A stretch of DNA of 54,505 bases from an uncultured Brachyspira sp. (lineage in GTDB: Bacteria; Spirochaetota; Brachyspiria; Brachyspirales; Brachyspiraceae), in NCBI RefSeq assembly GCF_910578695.1, contig NZ_CAJTQJ010000008.1, positions 19,367 to 73,871 of the forward strand. The letters are read 5' to 3'. Positions 34,563 to 42,341 of this stretch are shown piece after piece. The notes beneath the pieces were generated by a model. That model was not told where the DNA came from. It searched no databases and was given only the letters and a program-made list of their open reading frames with translations. The translations under genes and the position numbers were made by a program. Every line of letters begins with the position of its first letter. Within the stretch, counting starts at the first letter, position 1.

Positions 34563-35237
34563 ATGAAAATAATTTTTTCTCGATTTGTTATAGGAAGCAT
34601 TGTAATATTAATAGGAATTTATATATTATTGCAATATGTTTTTCATATTTATATTCCTGCATTAGCATATACTCCTGTATTCACTATAATAGTTGCACTT
34701 TTGATAATGGCTTGGGGAGTTTCTATTGTTGTTGGAATGGGATTTTACGCTTCTAAAACACTTCTTGGAATATTTGTTATAGGGGCAGGAATATATATTC
34801 TTATAAGATACTGCTTTAATGTTAATATGCCTTTTATATTGTATACGCCTATATTTAGAATGATTATAGGTATGATAATAATATTTTTGGGTATATATAT
34901 ATTATTTGGAATGCATTATGTCAGAGATGATGTGCCTAAAAATAAACAAATAAAATACAATGTATATTTCAAAACTAATAATATAGATTTGTCAAATTTG
35001 AAAATAGATAGAAACAGAACTATAGATATTAATAGTGCTTTCTCTGATACTGTAGTTTTTATAAGCGATAAAGTACAAGTGCATATAAAAGCATCAAGTG
35101 CATTTGGAAATGTTTCGCTTCCTACAGGAGACAGCGTCAGCTTTGGGGAAACTAATTTCATAATTGGAAGTTCTGATGAAATACTTTATTTGAATGTAAG
35201 TTCTGCTTTTGCACAAATAAGAGTTTTATATAAATGA
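34563..35237 (+). CDS. LiaF-like membrane protein
   Basis: The 224-residue protein has four hydrophobic segments in two pairs with repeated motifs (IGIYILLQY and GAGIYILIRY), then a cytoplasmic-type tail of about 105 residues with alternating polar strands (INSAFSDTVVFISDKVQVHIKAS). This recalls LiaF/DUF2154-type proteins that modulate envelope-stress sensor kinases. No LiaRS two-component system is adjacent. The ATG at 34563 is chosen because AAGG precedes it; a frame starting at 34515 lacks one. It lies 54 bases after metX and probably shares its transcript. Confidence 0.65.
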   Translation: MKIIFSRFVIGSIVILIGIYILLQYVFHIYIPALAYTPVFTIIVALLIMAWGVSIVVGMGFYASKTLLGIFVIGAGIYILIRYCFNVNMPFILYTPIFRMIIGMIIIFLGIYILFGMHYVRDDVPKNKQIKYNVYFKTNNIDLSNLKIDRNRTIDINSAFSDTVVFISDKVQVHIKASSAFGNVSLPTGDSVSFGETNFIIGSSDEILYLNVSSAFAQIRVLYK

Positions 35238-35260
35238 AATTAAAAATTTTATATAAATGA
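35224..35260 (+). repeat. 14-bp repeat spanning a stop codon
   Basis: TTTTATATAAATGA occurs at 35224-35237, including the stop of the LiaF-like gene, and again at 35247-35260, nine bases later and before rsmD. Confidence 0.85.
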
Positions 35261-35276
35261 TATATGGTAATAATTT

Positions 35277-35840
35277 ATGCATATTATATCTGGAAATAAA
35301 AAAGGAAGAAAAATAATAACTCCGAAAAGAGATTTCAGACCTACTCAAAGTAAGGTAAGAGAGGCTTTTTTTAATATAGTTGATGCAGGAGATAAAGTAT
35401 TCTTAGATTTATGTTCCGGAAGCGGTGCTATGGGTTTTGAGGCTTTAAGCAGAAATGCTAAATATGCTGTTATGATAGAAATAGACAGAGATGCTGTAAA
35501 AACCATATTCTTAAACGCCAAAAATATATTTAAAGATGATAAAACATTATACAAAATAAAAAGAATATCAGCATTTGATTATGTAAAAAAAACTAATGAT
35601 AAATTTGACATAATATATTTAGATCCTCCCTATCATTCTAAAATATATTTTGATATTATAAATTGCATATTGAGTAAAAATATATTAAATGAAAATGGTA
35701 TTTTAACTGCAGAATTCGGATTGGACTATTATAAAAAATTTTTGGAGGATAAAAGTTTAAATGATATTATAAACGGTATTATGAAATATGATATAAAGAT
35801 ATATGGAGAAAGCGTATTAGTAATATTTCAATATATATAA
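35277..35840 (+). CDS. rsmD: 16S rRNA (guanine-966-N2)-methyltransferase-type RsmD
   Basis: The 187-residue SAM-dependent methyltransferase modifies G966 of 16S rRNA in the 30S decoding region. It begins with the diagnostic HIISGNKKGRKI and TQSKVREAFFNI, has motif I FLDLCSGSGAMGFEALS and the catalytic motif IV IIYLDPPY. The length is normal for the family. It follows the LiaF-like gene by 39 bases and ends the met-led run of genes. Confidence 0.93.
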   Translation: MHIISGNKKGRKIITPKRDFRPTQSKVREAFFNIVDAGDKVFLDLCSGSGAMGFEALSRNAKYAVMIEIDRDAVKTIFLNAKNIFKDDKTLYKIKRISAFDYVKKTNDKFDIIYLDPPYHSKIYFDIINCILSKNILNENGILTAEFGLDYYKKFLEDKSLNDIINGIMKYDIKIYGESVLVIFQYI

Positions 35841-35870
35841 AAAAGGAGACACCGTAAAATCATCATCTCC
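35838..35870 (-). terminator. Terminator of the second PepSY-like gene
   Basis: Read on the minus strand, GGAGA (35870-35866) pairs with TCTCC (35849-35845) and is followed by a run of T's overlapping the rsmD stop. The stem is only 5 bp, so strength is modest. Confidence 0.4.
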
Positions 35871-35934
35871 GAAAATATTTCATAAACCCCTATTAATTTT
35901 TATAAACAAGCATTATAACTTATTAATTTAATTA

Positions 35935-36366
35935 TTAATCGTCCCATTGCTGTCCCATTAACTGCCCATTAGCAGCTATATATAATTCCATCATATTATT
36001 AAGTTTTACTTTGTAATTACCCCATTCTTTTTCAACATCTATCATTATAGCCTGAGGATAAGTTCTTCTAACTGTATTAGCCACATTCTGAGGCAAAACA
36101 CTTAAAGGAATTCCATTCCAGCCTCCATCTATATCAGTCCAATCGCCGTTAAGTAAAAAGTCTATAGAAACACCATTTGATAAATCAACTTCAAATTTTC
36201 TTCCGTCTCTTTCAACTTTCCATATTTGAACATTAGGATAAACTCTTCTTATAAAGTTTCTTGCTTTTTGAGGCAATGATGAAGGAGGAACTACCCAGTC
36301 AGCAAAAAGATTTGATGTAGAAATAGCAGTTAAAGTTATTAATAAAGCTAATAATTTTTTTGTCAT
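35935..36366 (-). CDS. Secreted PepSY-like (DUF2874-type) protein
   Basis: The 143-residue product has a clear Sec signal peptide (about residues 1-22, ending NLFA) and two repeats of the PepSY-like unit: LPQKARNFIRRVYPN ... EVDLSNGVSIDFLLNGDW and LPQNVANTVRRTYPQ ... KVKLNNMMELYIAANGQL. Related proteins are periplasmic or outer-surface and of unsettled function; some are named beta-lactamase-inhibitor-like on fold grounds. It is paralogous to 23769-24140 and shares that gene's promoter and operator layout. AAGGAG precedes the ATG. Monocistronic. Confidence 0.8.
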   Translation of the reverse strand: MTKKLLALLITLTAISTSNLFADWVVPPSSLPQKARNFIRRVYPNVQIWKVERDGRKFEVDLSNGVSIDFLLNGDWTDIDGGWNGIPLSVLPQNVANTVRRTYPQAIMIDVEKEWGNYKVKLNNMMELYIAANGQLMGQQWDD

Positions 36367-36409
36367 AATAAATCTCCTTAATAATTATATTTTTCTATAA
36401 ATAATCCCT

Positions 36410-36460
36410 TGTAAATTATCTTTACAATTATAAGTATATCAGAAAATTAATTAATGTCAA
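36410..36460 (-). promoter_or_regulatory. Promoter and palindromic operator of PepSY-like gene 2
   Basis: On the minus strand TTGACA (36460-36455) and TATACT (36438-36433) are spaced 16 bp. Six bases on lies TGTAAAGATAATTTACA (36426-36410), a TGTAAA-N5-TTTACA palindrome over the transcription start. It has the same spacing and nearly the same flanks as at 23695-23745. Confidence 0.75.
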
Positions 36461-36709
36461 TATAATTTACTATAACTTTACAATTTTTTTACAAAAAATA
36501 TATATTATTTTAAAGTTTATAATACTTTTTATACATTATGTATCTTTTATGTATTTTATAGTAAATATTTTTTACTTTATTTATTAATTATTAGAATATT
36601 TATATTTTTTATATGGCTTTTATAAATAAAAGCTATTATATGAATATGTAAAATTTTATTTTTACAATCATTTTTTATAAATGGTTTATAAATAAAAGAA
36701 AATAATATA
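36461..36709. other. AT-rich divergent intergenic region
   Basis: This is the space between the PepSY-like gene 2 promoter and apbE. It holds further TGTAAA-like boxes (for example near 36478-36492) but no gene. A clear apbE promoter was not found. Confidence 0.5.
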
Positions 36710-36727
36710 TTGGATATAATCAGTACT

Positions 36728-37738
36728 ATGAAAAAAAAGAAAAAAAATATATACCTATTAATACCGATAATAGCCGTAGCATTAATAATATCTATTTCAT
36801 TTTATAGAAGCAGAGGCAAATATATAACATCTTCTGTTGTGATAAGCGATACTATACTTAATATAACTGCACAGACATCTCATAAGAATATGGAGAGATT
36901 AATAGTAAGTATTACAAATGAAATAAATAATATGGATAATATATTAAATCCGTATAATGCTTCAAGTGAAATAAGCATAATAAATAGAGAAAGTTTATCA
37001 GGAAAAACTGAGATAGAAATTTCAGATAATATGGCTCATATATTTACATCAGGATTGAAATATTCAAAATTAAATCCCTCTTTTGATATAAGCGTAAGAC
37101 CTTTGATAGAGTTATGGGGATTTGGAGTAAAGGAAAATCAGGCAGTTCCTTTGAAAACAGATATAGATAATGCTGCAGCTAATATAGATTATTCAGCTGT
37201 AAGTATAATTACAAATAATGATAATAAAAAAATATTAAAATTATCAAAGCCTTTAACATTTGATTTCGGTTCTTACGGCAAAGGCTATATAATAGAAAAA
37301 TTAAAAAGAGTATTTGCAGATTATAATATAAAAAACTATTTAATAGATTACGGCGGAGATACCTATGCCAACGGACTTAATAGAAGAGGCAAGCCTTGGG
37401 TAATAGCTATAAGAAATCCTAGAGATAATGATGAAGGTTATTTAGGTTTTTTAGAATCTACTAATTATGCTATAGTAACAAGCGGAGATTATGAAAGATA
37501 TTTTACTCAGGACGGTACTAATTATCATCATATAATAGATGCCGAAACAGGGTATCCTGCATACAAAAGCATATCTGCTACAATAGTTCATACTAATGCA
37601 GAAGAGGCAGATGCATTGTCTACAACTGCATTTTTGATGGGTACTAATTTTTTTACAAATGAGGCTTTCAAGTATAAAGAGGCATATATTGTAACTTCTG
37701 ATAATGAGTTATTTATAGTTACTAATGAAAATTTTTAA
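36728..37738 (+). CDS. apbE: ApbE-family FAD:protein FMN transferase
   Basis: The 336-residue protein has an N-terminal membrane anchor (about residues 8-24) and a periplasmic ApbE domain with the FDFGSYGKGYIIEKL motif, DYGGD, and the C-terminal HHIIDAETGYPA and EEADALSTTAFLMG metal/FAD-binding segments. ApbE attaches FMN covalently to Thr of target proteins such as NQR or RNF subunits or flavin-dependent extracellular reductases. No such target is encoded nearby. The lipobox Cys of many ApbE proteins is absent, so a transmembrane anchor is inferred. A TTG-starting longer frame begins at 36710; the ATG at 36728 is preferred. Confidence 0.88.
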   Translation: MKKKKKNIYLLIPIIAVALIISISFYRSRGKYITSSVVISDTILNITAQTSHKNMERLIVSITNEINNMDNILNPYNASSEISIINRESLSGKTEIEISDNMAHIFTSGLKYSKLNPSFDISVRPLIELWGFGVKENQAVPLKTDIDNAAANIDYSAVSIITNNDNKKILKLSKPLTFDFGSYGKGYIIEKLKRVFADYNIKNYLIDYGGDTYANGLNRRGKPWVIAIRNPRDNDEGYLGFLESTNYAIVTSGDYERYFTQDGTNYHHIIDAETGYPAYKSISATIVHTNAEEADALSTTAFLMGTNFFTNEAFKYKEAYIVTSDNELFIVTNENF

Positions 37739-37751
37739 TTATATAAAAATA

Positions 37752-37779
37752 TTGAAAAAAAGATGATATATACTATACT
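37752..37779 (+). promoter_or_regulatory. Promoter of the esterase gene
   Basis: TTGAAA (37752-37757) and TATACT (37774-37779) have a 16-bp spacer. CGGAGG follows about ten bases before the ATG at 37826. Confidence 0.6.
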
Positions 37780-37825
37780 TCAAATATAATTAAAAATATA
37801 CTAGCTTTACGGAGGTTTTTTTTAT

Positions 37826-38806
37826 ATGGCTTTTTTTGATTTAAATTTGGAAGAACTTTATAAATATAAGGGCAGCAGTGAAGAGCCTAAAGATTTTGAT
37901 GAATTTTGGATTAATACTTTAAATGAAAATAATCATAAAACAGAAGTTCAATATACTTTAATAGATACTCATTTAAAACTATTTGATGTATGGGATGTAT
38001 CTTTCAAGGGATATTCTAAGCATTCTATAAACGGATGGTATATAGCCCCAAAGTATGCTAGGGAAAATAATCAAAAATTAACATGTATAATGTGCTATCC
38101 GGGATACGGCGGCGGCAGAGATTATCCTAATAATCATTTACTTTTTCCTTCAGCAGGATACAGCTTATTTGTTATGGAGGTAAGAGGACAAGGTGCTGAG
38201 GGAGGAAACGGAGCTGTAACTTCAGATCCTATAGGTTCATCTCCTCATGCTGACGGTTTTCTTACTATGGGAATATTAGATAAAAAAGATTATTATTATA
38301 AAAGAGTTTTTATAGATGCTTTTAAATCTATTGAGGCTGCAAAAGAGCATACTCTTACAGGAAAAATCGCTGTAAACGGTACAAGTCAGGGCGGAGGAAT
38401 ATCGCTTGCTGTTTTAGCTCTTGCTGAACTAAAAAAAGAAAAAATTGAGGCTGCTATGATTGATGTGCCTTTTCTATGCGATTATAAAAGAGCATGTACT
38501 ATAACAGATACTTTACCTTATAATGAAATAGCAAGATTTTGCAAAACTAATAGAATGCATGAAAAAACTGCTTTTGAAACTTTATCATATTTTGACGGAG
38601 CTTTATTTGCAAAAAGAAGCAGGGTAAAAGCATTATTTTCTGTGGGATTAATGGATATTTTATGTCCGCCTTCTACAGTATTTGCCGCTTATAATAATTA
38701 TGCAGGTGAAAAGTCTATAGAAGTTTATACTTTTAATGGGCATGAGGGCGGAGATAATGAGCAGAGCGAAAAAAAATTAAGCTTTTTGAACTCATTAAAC
38801 TTGTAA
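37826..38806 (+). CDS. Acetylxylan esterase / cephalosporin-C deacetylase-family esterase
   Basis: The 326-residue alpha/beta hydrolase of the AXE1 (CE7) family removes acetyl groups from sugars or similar small substrates. The nucleophile Ser187 is in GTSQGG, the oxyanion-hole loop is CYPGYGGGRDYP, and RGQGAEGG is the family motif. Asp in GLMDILCPPST and His in NGHEGG complete the triad. There is no signal peptide, so it acts in the cytoplasm on imported or internal substrates. It has its own promoter and a strong ribosome-binding site. Carbohydrate genes are not adjacent, so the substrate is open. Confidence 0.9.
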   Translation: MAFFDLNLEELYKYKGSSEEPKDFDEFWINTLNENNHKTEVQYTLIDTHLKLFDVWDVSFKGYSKHSINGWYIAPKYARENNQKLTCIMCYPGYGGGRDYPNNHLLFPSAGYSLFVMEVRGQGAEGGNGAVTSDPIGSSPHADGFLTMGILDKKDYYYKRVFIDAFKSIEAAKEHTLTGKIAVNGTSQGGGISLAVLALAELKKEKIEAAMIDVPFLCDYKRACTITDTLPYNEIARFCKTNRMHEKTAFETLSYFDGALFAKRSRVKALFSVGLMDILCPPSTVFAAYNNYAGEKSIEVYTFNGHEGGDNEQSEKKLSFLNSLNL

Positions 38807-38871
38807 ATGTATATATGATGTAATGGCTAAAAATTCATATTATTTTGTATAAGTTAATTTTAATAAGCAGG

Positions 38872-38900
38872 TTGATAATATATTGTATATATGTTATTAT
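38872..38900 (+). promoter_or_regulatory. Promoter of the membrane AlbA_2 gene
   Basis: TTGATA (38872-38877) and TATTAT (38895-38900) are spaced 17 bp, about 40 bases before the ATG at 38940. Confidence 0.55.
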
Positions 38901-38939
38901 AGCATAGCAGCATATAAATAACGGATTAATGGATATGGT

Positions 38940-40403
38940 ATGAAAATTATATCTGGCAGGTTCTTATCTAAAACCGAATTAAAAAACAGAATATTAAGAG
39001 ATGTAGTTATTTCAGTTTTATTTTTATCTATAATTATTTTAGTTTATATGCAGATTAGAAATCCAATACCTATCAGATTTATATTTAAATCTCTTTTTCA
39101 GGATGTAAAAACATCAGTTGTAGAAGAATACTCGAAAATATTCTATCCTACATACTATTTTTCTATGCAGATGACTCCTATATTTGATATAGTAAATCAA
39201 GCTCCTGAGGCATATAAGATTTTAATAACTAATTTTTTTCCAAAACATCAATTTATAGAAAAAGCGGCTATGCATGTCGGAAATAATTATATGTCAATAA
39301 CTAAAGAAGAGAAAGGCTATAAGGTAGTAGGGCAAATTGTAACTACTAATACAGAAAGTCAGTATTCATCAGTACCTTTTGAACAGCTTAGTATAGATTC
39401 TTTCTATATAAAAGATGGAAAGCCTTATATACATCTAATATATATAGCAAATGAAAATATTGCTTTTGAATATATTTCGCAATTTAATATAAATTTTAAA
39501 GATATTGAATTAAAAAATATAGATAATATTTATGCATATTTGGTAACGGGAAATAGTAAAATAACTTTTCCAATATCATATTCTCATACAAATAATCATT
39601 TAGAGAATTTAGATTATGTAACTATAGCAAATATTATGACGGAAGAGTTTAAAGGCACTAATGAAGATATGATAAAAGTACTCTACAAGGATAATAATTA
39701 TTGGGGATATAAAGGTTCTTTTTCAGTTGTTGATAATAATATAGAAATAGGCATCATTATACCTGAAAAAGCTCTTATTAATAAAATACAAATACCTATA
39801 ATATTATTTTTGATTATATTTGTAATAGTTACTATAGTTATAATAGTTATGCTTGCCATACATTATATAAGAATAATTGAAGATTTGAAAAGAAATCATA
39901 TGAATATAGAAAAACTTATTGAAGAAGGCGAAAATACAAATATAGAGTTTAAATCTACGCTTCGTTATGACAGCAATACTGAAAAGATAAATAAAGCATT
40001 GGAAGAAGTGATTATGAAATCAATAGCTGCTTTTAGTAATACAGAAGGCGGAAGACTATTTATAGGTATTTCAAATAATGGTGAGATTTTAGGGCTTGAA
40101 CATGATTATTCTACATTAAAGCAGCCTAACAGAGATTTTTTTGAACTTCATTTAAGAACATTGATAGAAACATATTATGGAAATGCATTTTCTGCTGAAG
40201 GAATAAGAATAGATTTTGTTGCAGAAAAAGGAAAAGATATTTGTATAGTATATATAAGCAGAGGAAGAGAACCTGTATATACTAAAATAACAAATAAGCA
40301 GGGTGCTAAAGAAGAAAAGTTTTATATAAGAGTAGGAAATTCTTCAAGAGAGATAGCTAATGCAAGCGAGATAATAGCCTATGTAAAAAAGCATTTCAAG
40401 TAA
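38940..40403 (+). CDS. Two-TM sensor protein with cytoplasmic AlbA_2 domain
   Basis: The 487 residues divide into a short cytoplasmic tail, TM1 (about 21-38), a 245-residue extracytoplasmic region (40-284), TM2 (about 285-308) and an AlbA_2 (divergent AAA-4/Schlafen-type) domain (326-480). The AlbA_2 domain shows EGENTNIEFKSTL and AFSNTEGGRLFIGISNNGEILGL, then FYIRVGNSSREI. The end of the extracytoplasmic part (YWGYKGSFSVVDNNIEIGIIIPEKAL) looks like the last strands of a Cache sensor just before a membrane helix. AlbA_2 domains bind nucleic acid or nucleotides. Here one sits where a kinase or methyl-accepting domain is usually found, suggesting ligand-controlled nucleic-acid or nucleotide binding. 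The Cache call is by pattern only. Confidence 0.75.
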   Translation: MKIISGRFLSKTELKNRILRDVVISVLFLSIIILVYMQIRNPIPIRFIFKSLFQDVKTSVVEEYSKIFYPTYYFSMQMTPIFDIVNQAPEAYKILITNFFPKHQFIEKAAMHVGNNYMSITKEEKGYKVVGQIVTTNTESQYSSVPFEQLSIDSFYIKDGKPYIHLIYIANENIAFEYISQFNINFKDIELKNIDNIYAYLVTGNSKITFPISYSHTNNHLENLDYVTIANIMTEEFKGTNEDMIKVLYKDNNYWGYKGSFSVVDNNIEIGIIIPEKALINKIQIPIILFLIIFVIVTIVIIVMLAIHYIRIIEDLKRNHMNIEKLIEEGENTNIEFKSTLRYDSNTEKINKALEEVIMKSIAAFSNTEGGRLFIGISNNGEILGLEHDYSTLKQPNRDFFELHLRTLIETYYGNAFSAEGIRIDFVAEKGKDICIVYISRGREPVYTKITNKQGAKEEKFYIRVGNSSREIANASEIIAYVKKHFK

Positions 40404-40480
40404 TTGAAATGCTAATATAATGTAAAAAAAGCATTTGAAATGCTGATATAATGTCAAAAAGGCATTTGAAATGATGAGAT
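40381..40480 (+). repeat. Three tandem copies of a hairpin-forming unit at gene end
   Basis: Copy 1 (40381-40419) contains the last codons and stop of the AlbA_2 gene and a perfect 9-bp hairpin, GCATTTCAA / TTGAAATGC. Copies 2 (40420-40450) and 3 (40451-40480) repeat the unit downstream, with the hairpin tip shortened to GCATTTGAAATG(C). The copies diverge progressively. Confidence 0.8.
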
Positions 40481-40569
40481 GATATATATAAAATATTTAA
40501 ATCAGTAAAATATTTTGTGTATCTAATTAAAAATATATAATTATTATCAATAATAAAAGGAGTGTTTAT

Positions 40570-41502
40570 ATGTCTGTATATGATAGCATAATAATAGGAG
40601 GAGGTCCTGCAGGACTTTCAGCTATGCTCTATTTAGGAAGAGCTTTAACTAATTCTATATTAATAGAAAAGAGAGGTATAGGCGGACAGATGATGAGTAC
40701 TGATGCTGTTGAAAATTATTTAGGTTTTCCTGAAGATATAAGTTCTTTTGAATTAGTATCCAGAATGCAGCAGCATGCTGAAAAATTTTCTAAAAATGAA
40801 ATAGTTTATGATGAAGTTATAAAAGTAGAAAATATTAAAGATGAAGTAAAGAAAATCATTACTGCTGACGGAAAAACTTATGAAACAAAAACGATAATAT
40901 TTGCTATGGGAGGTTTTTCTAAGAAATTAGGTGCTAATGGAGAAGAAACTTTTTCAGGAAAGGGAGTTTCTTACTGTGCTACCTGCGACGGAGCTTTTTA
41001 CAGAAATAAAACTGTTGCTGTAGTAGGCGGAGGAAACAGTGCCTTTGATGAGGCTTATTTTCTTACAAGATTCGTTAATAAAATATATTTAGTTCATAGA
41101 AGAAAAGAGTTCAGAGCAGAGCCTATAAATGTCAAGCATTTAACAGATACTGGAAAAGTAGAATATGTACTTGATTCTGTAATAGATGAGATTTGCGGAG
41201 AAGGTAAGGTTAATAGCATAAAAATAAAAAATGTTGTAGACGGTTCTATACATAATCAGCCTATAGACGGCGTATTTGTCTTTGTAGGTCAGGAGCCTGC
41301 TACTCATTTCTTAAAGGATACTGGATTAGAATTAAAAGAAACAGGGCATATAGTTACAGATATGTCTACAATGGAAACCAATATTGCAGGAGTATTTGCA
41401 TGCGGAGATTCTATATTAAAGCCTGTTCGTCAAGTTGCAAATGCCGTTGGAGAGGGTGCTGTGGCAGCTATGAGCGTAACTCATTATTTAAATAAAGCAT
41501 AA
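40570..41502 (+). CDS. trxB: Thioredoxin reductase
   Basis: The 310-residue flavoprotein reduces thioredoxin with NADPH. It has the FAD motif IIGGGPAGLSA near the N-terminus, the redox pair Cys136-Ala-Thr-Cys139, the NADPH motif VVGGGNSAFDEA, and the C-terminal FAD contact GVFACGDSILKPVRQVANAVGEGA. GGAG precedes the ATG. It is monocistronic and adjacent to an rrf2-hcp unit, which fits a local concentration of redox-stress functions, though separate transcription is likely. Confidence 0.95.
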   Translation: MSVYDSIIIGGGPAGLSAMLYLGRALTNSILIEKRGIGGQMMSTDAVENYLGFPEDISSFELVSRMQQHAEKFSKNEIVYDEVIKVENIKDEVKKIITADGKTYETKTIIFAMGGFSKKLGANGEETFSGKGVSYCATCDGAFYRNKTVAVVGGGNSAFDEAYFLTRFVNKIYLVHRRKEFRAEPINVKHLTDTGKVEYVLDSVIDEICGEGKVNSIKIKNVVDGSIHNQPIDGVFVFVGQEPATHFLKDTGLELKETGHIVTDMSTMETNIAGVFACGDSILKPVRQVANAVGEGAVAAMSVTHYLNKA

Positions 41503-41530
41503 TTTTAATAAAAAAGAGTTTAGCTTTTTA

Positions 41531-41773
41531 AATGTAGTTAATATATTAGTTTCAAAATTTGGTATAAATATAATAACGAATGCTGATGATGATTTGAAAA
41601 AATTTAATTTAACTGCATAAAATATAATAACAGAGCTTAACTTTATTAAAATTAGGTTCTGTTATTTTTTAATTAAAAAAATTATCATCTGTTCTCGCTT
41701 CTAAATTTTGCGGGGTCTGTGAATGGGCGTCTGCCTTGAAATTTTGATAAATAAACTATATTGCTTGCTATAT
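41531..41773. repeat. 243-bp direct repeat, left copy (hcp 3' end plus nuclease 3' end)
   Basis: The segment is identical to 43902-44144 except at 41712 (G against A at 44083). It holds the last 29 codons and stop of hcp (41531-41620), the hcp terminator hairpin (41626-41670), and, on the minus strand, the last codons of the nuclease gene (41685-41773). Neither partial gene has a start here, so both are inert fragments. The unit lies 28 bases after the trxB stop. Confidence 0.95.
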
Positions 41774-41827
41774 GTATATAATAAATTTATTTTCTTATAA
41801 GGAATTGATATTTTCTATTAAAATATG

Positions 41828-41868
41828 TTGACAAAAAATTAATTTGGTATTATAGTACTAATATACTA
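41828..41868 (+). promoter_or_regulatory. rrf2-hcp promoter with palindromic operator
   Basis: TTGACA (41828-41833) and TATAGT (41851-41856) are spaced 17 bp. The inverted repeat TAGTA-N6-TACTA (41853-41868) overlaps the -10 element and the start region, the usual placing for autorepression by an Rrf2 protein. Confidence 0.7.
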
Positions 41869-41883
41869 AATAAGGAACTTGGA

Positions 41884-42321
41884 ATGATTCAAATATCAGA
41901 AGCTTCAGCTATAGCATTACATTCTGTTGTATATATATCTGTAAAAGAGTTTGTATCTCTAAAAGATATAGCAGATAGATTCGATGTATCTTCAAATCAT
42001 TTATCAAAAGTACTTCAAACGCTTGTAAAGGCTGGATATCTTACTTCTTCAAAAGGTCCGGCCGGAGGATTTAGAATAGCTGAAGGAAAAGAAAATACTT
42101 CATTTCTTGAAATATATGAAACTATAGAAGGTAAGAATTGGGAAAGAAGCTGTTTATTTCATTCTAAATGTGACAAATATTGTTCAAGCTGTATAATGGG
42201 TGATTTAGTTAACGATATAAACAGAAAATTCAAGAATTATATGGAAAGCCACACCATCAAAGATCGTTATCTGCTCAATAAAGATTTTAAAATAAATAAG
42301 AAAATAAATTATAAAAAATAA
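41884..42321 (+). CDS. Rrf2-family regulator, NsrR-like
   Basis: The 145-residue protein has a winged-helix DNA-binding domain (SLKDIADRFDVSSNHLSKVLQTLVKAGYLTSSKGPAGGFRIA) followed by four cysteines in SCLFHSKCDKYCSSC (about residues 93-107), the usual place for an Fe-S cluster in NsrR- and RsrR/IscR-type sensors. It is followed 20 bases later by hcp, a classical NsrR target, so nitric-oxide or redox sensing is likely. The operator over its own promoter points to autoregulation. The exact signal is inferred from context. AAGGA precedes the ATG. Confidence 0.88.
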   Translation: MIQISEASAIALHSVVYISVKEFVSLKDIADRFDVSSNHLSKVLQTLVKAGYLTSSKGPAGGFRIAEGKENTSFLEIYETIEGKNWERSCLFHSKCDKYCSSCIMGDLVNDINRKFKNYMESHTIKDRYLLNKDFKINKKINYKK

Positions 42322-42341
42322 ATAAATGGAGGATTAATTAT

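Noticed and set aside
41531..41773. Insertion sequence or MITE
   Set aside because: The segment is simply a copy of the hcp and nuclease gene ends; it has no terminal inverted repeats, transposase or target duplication.
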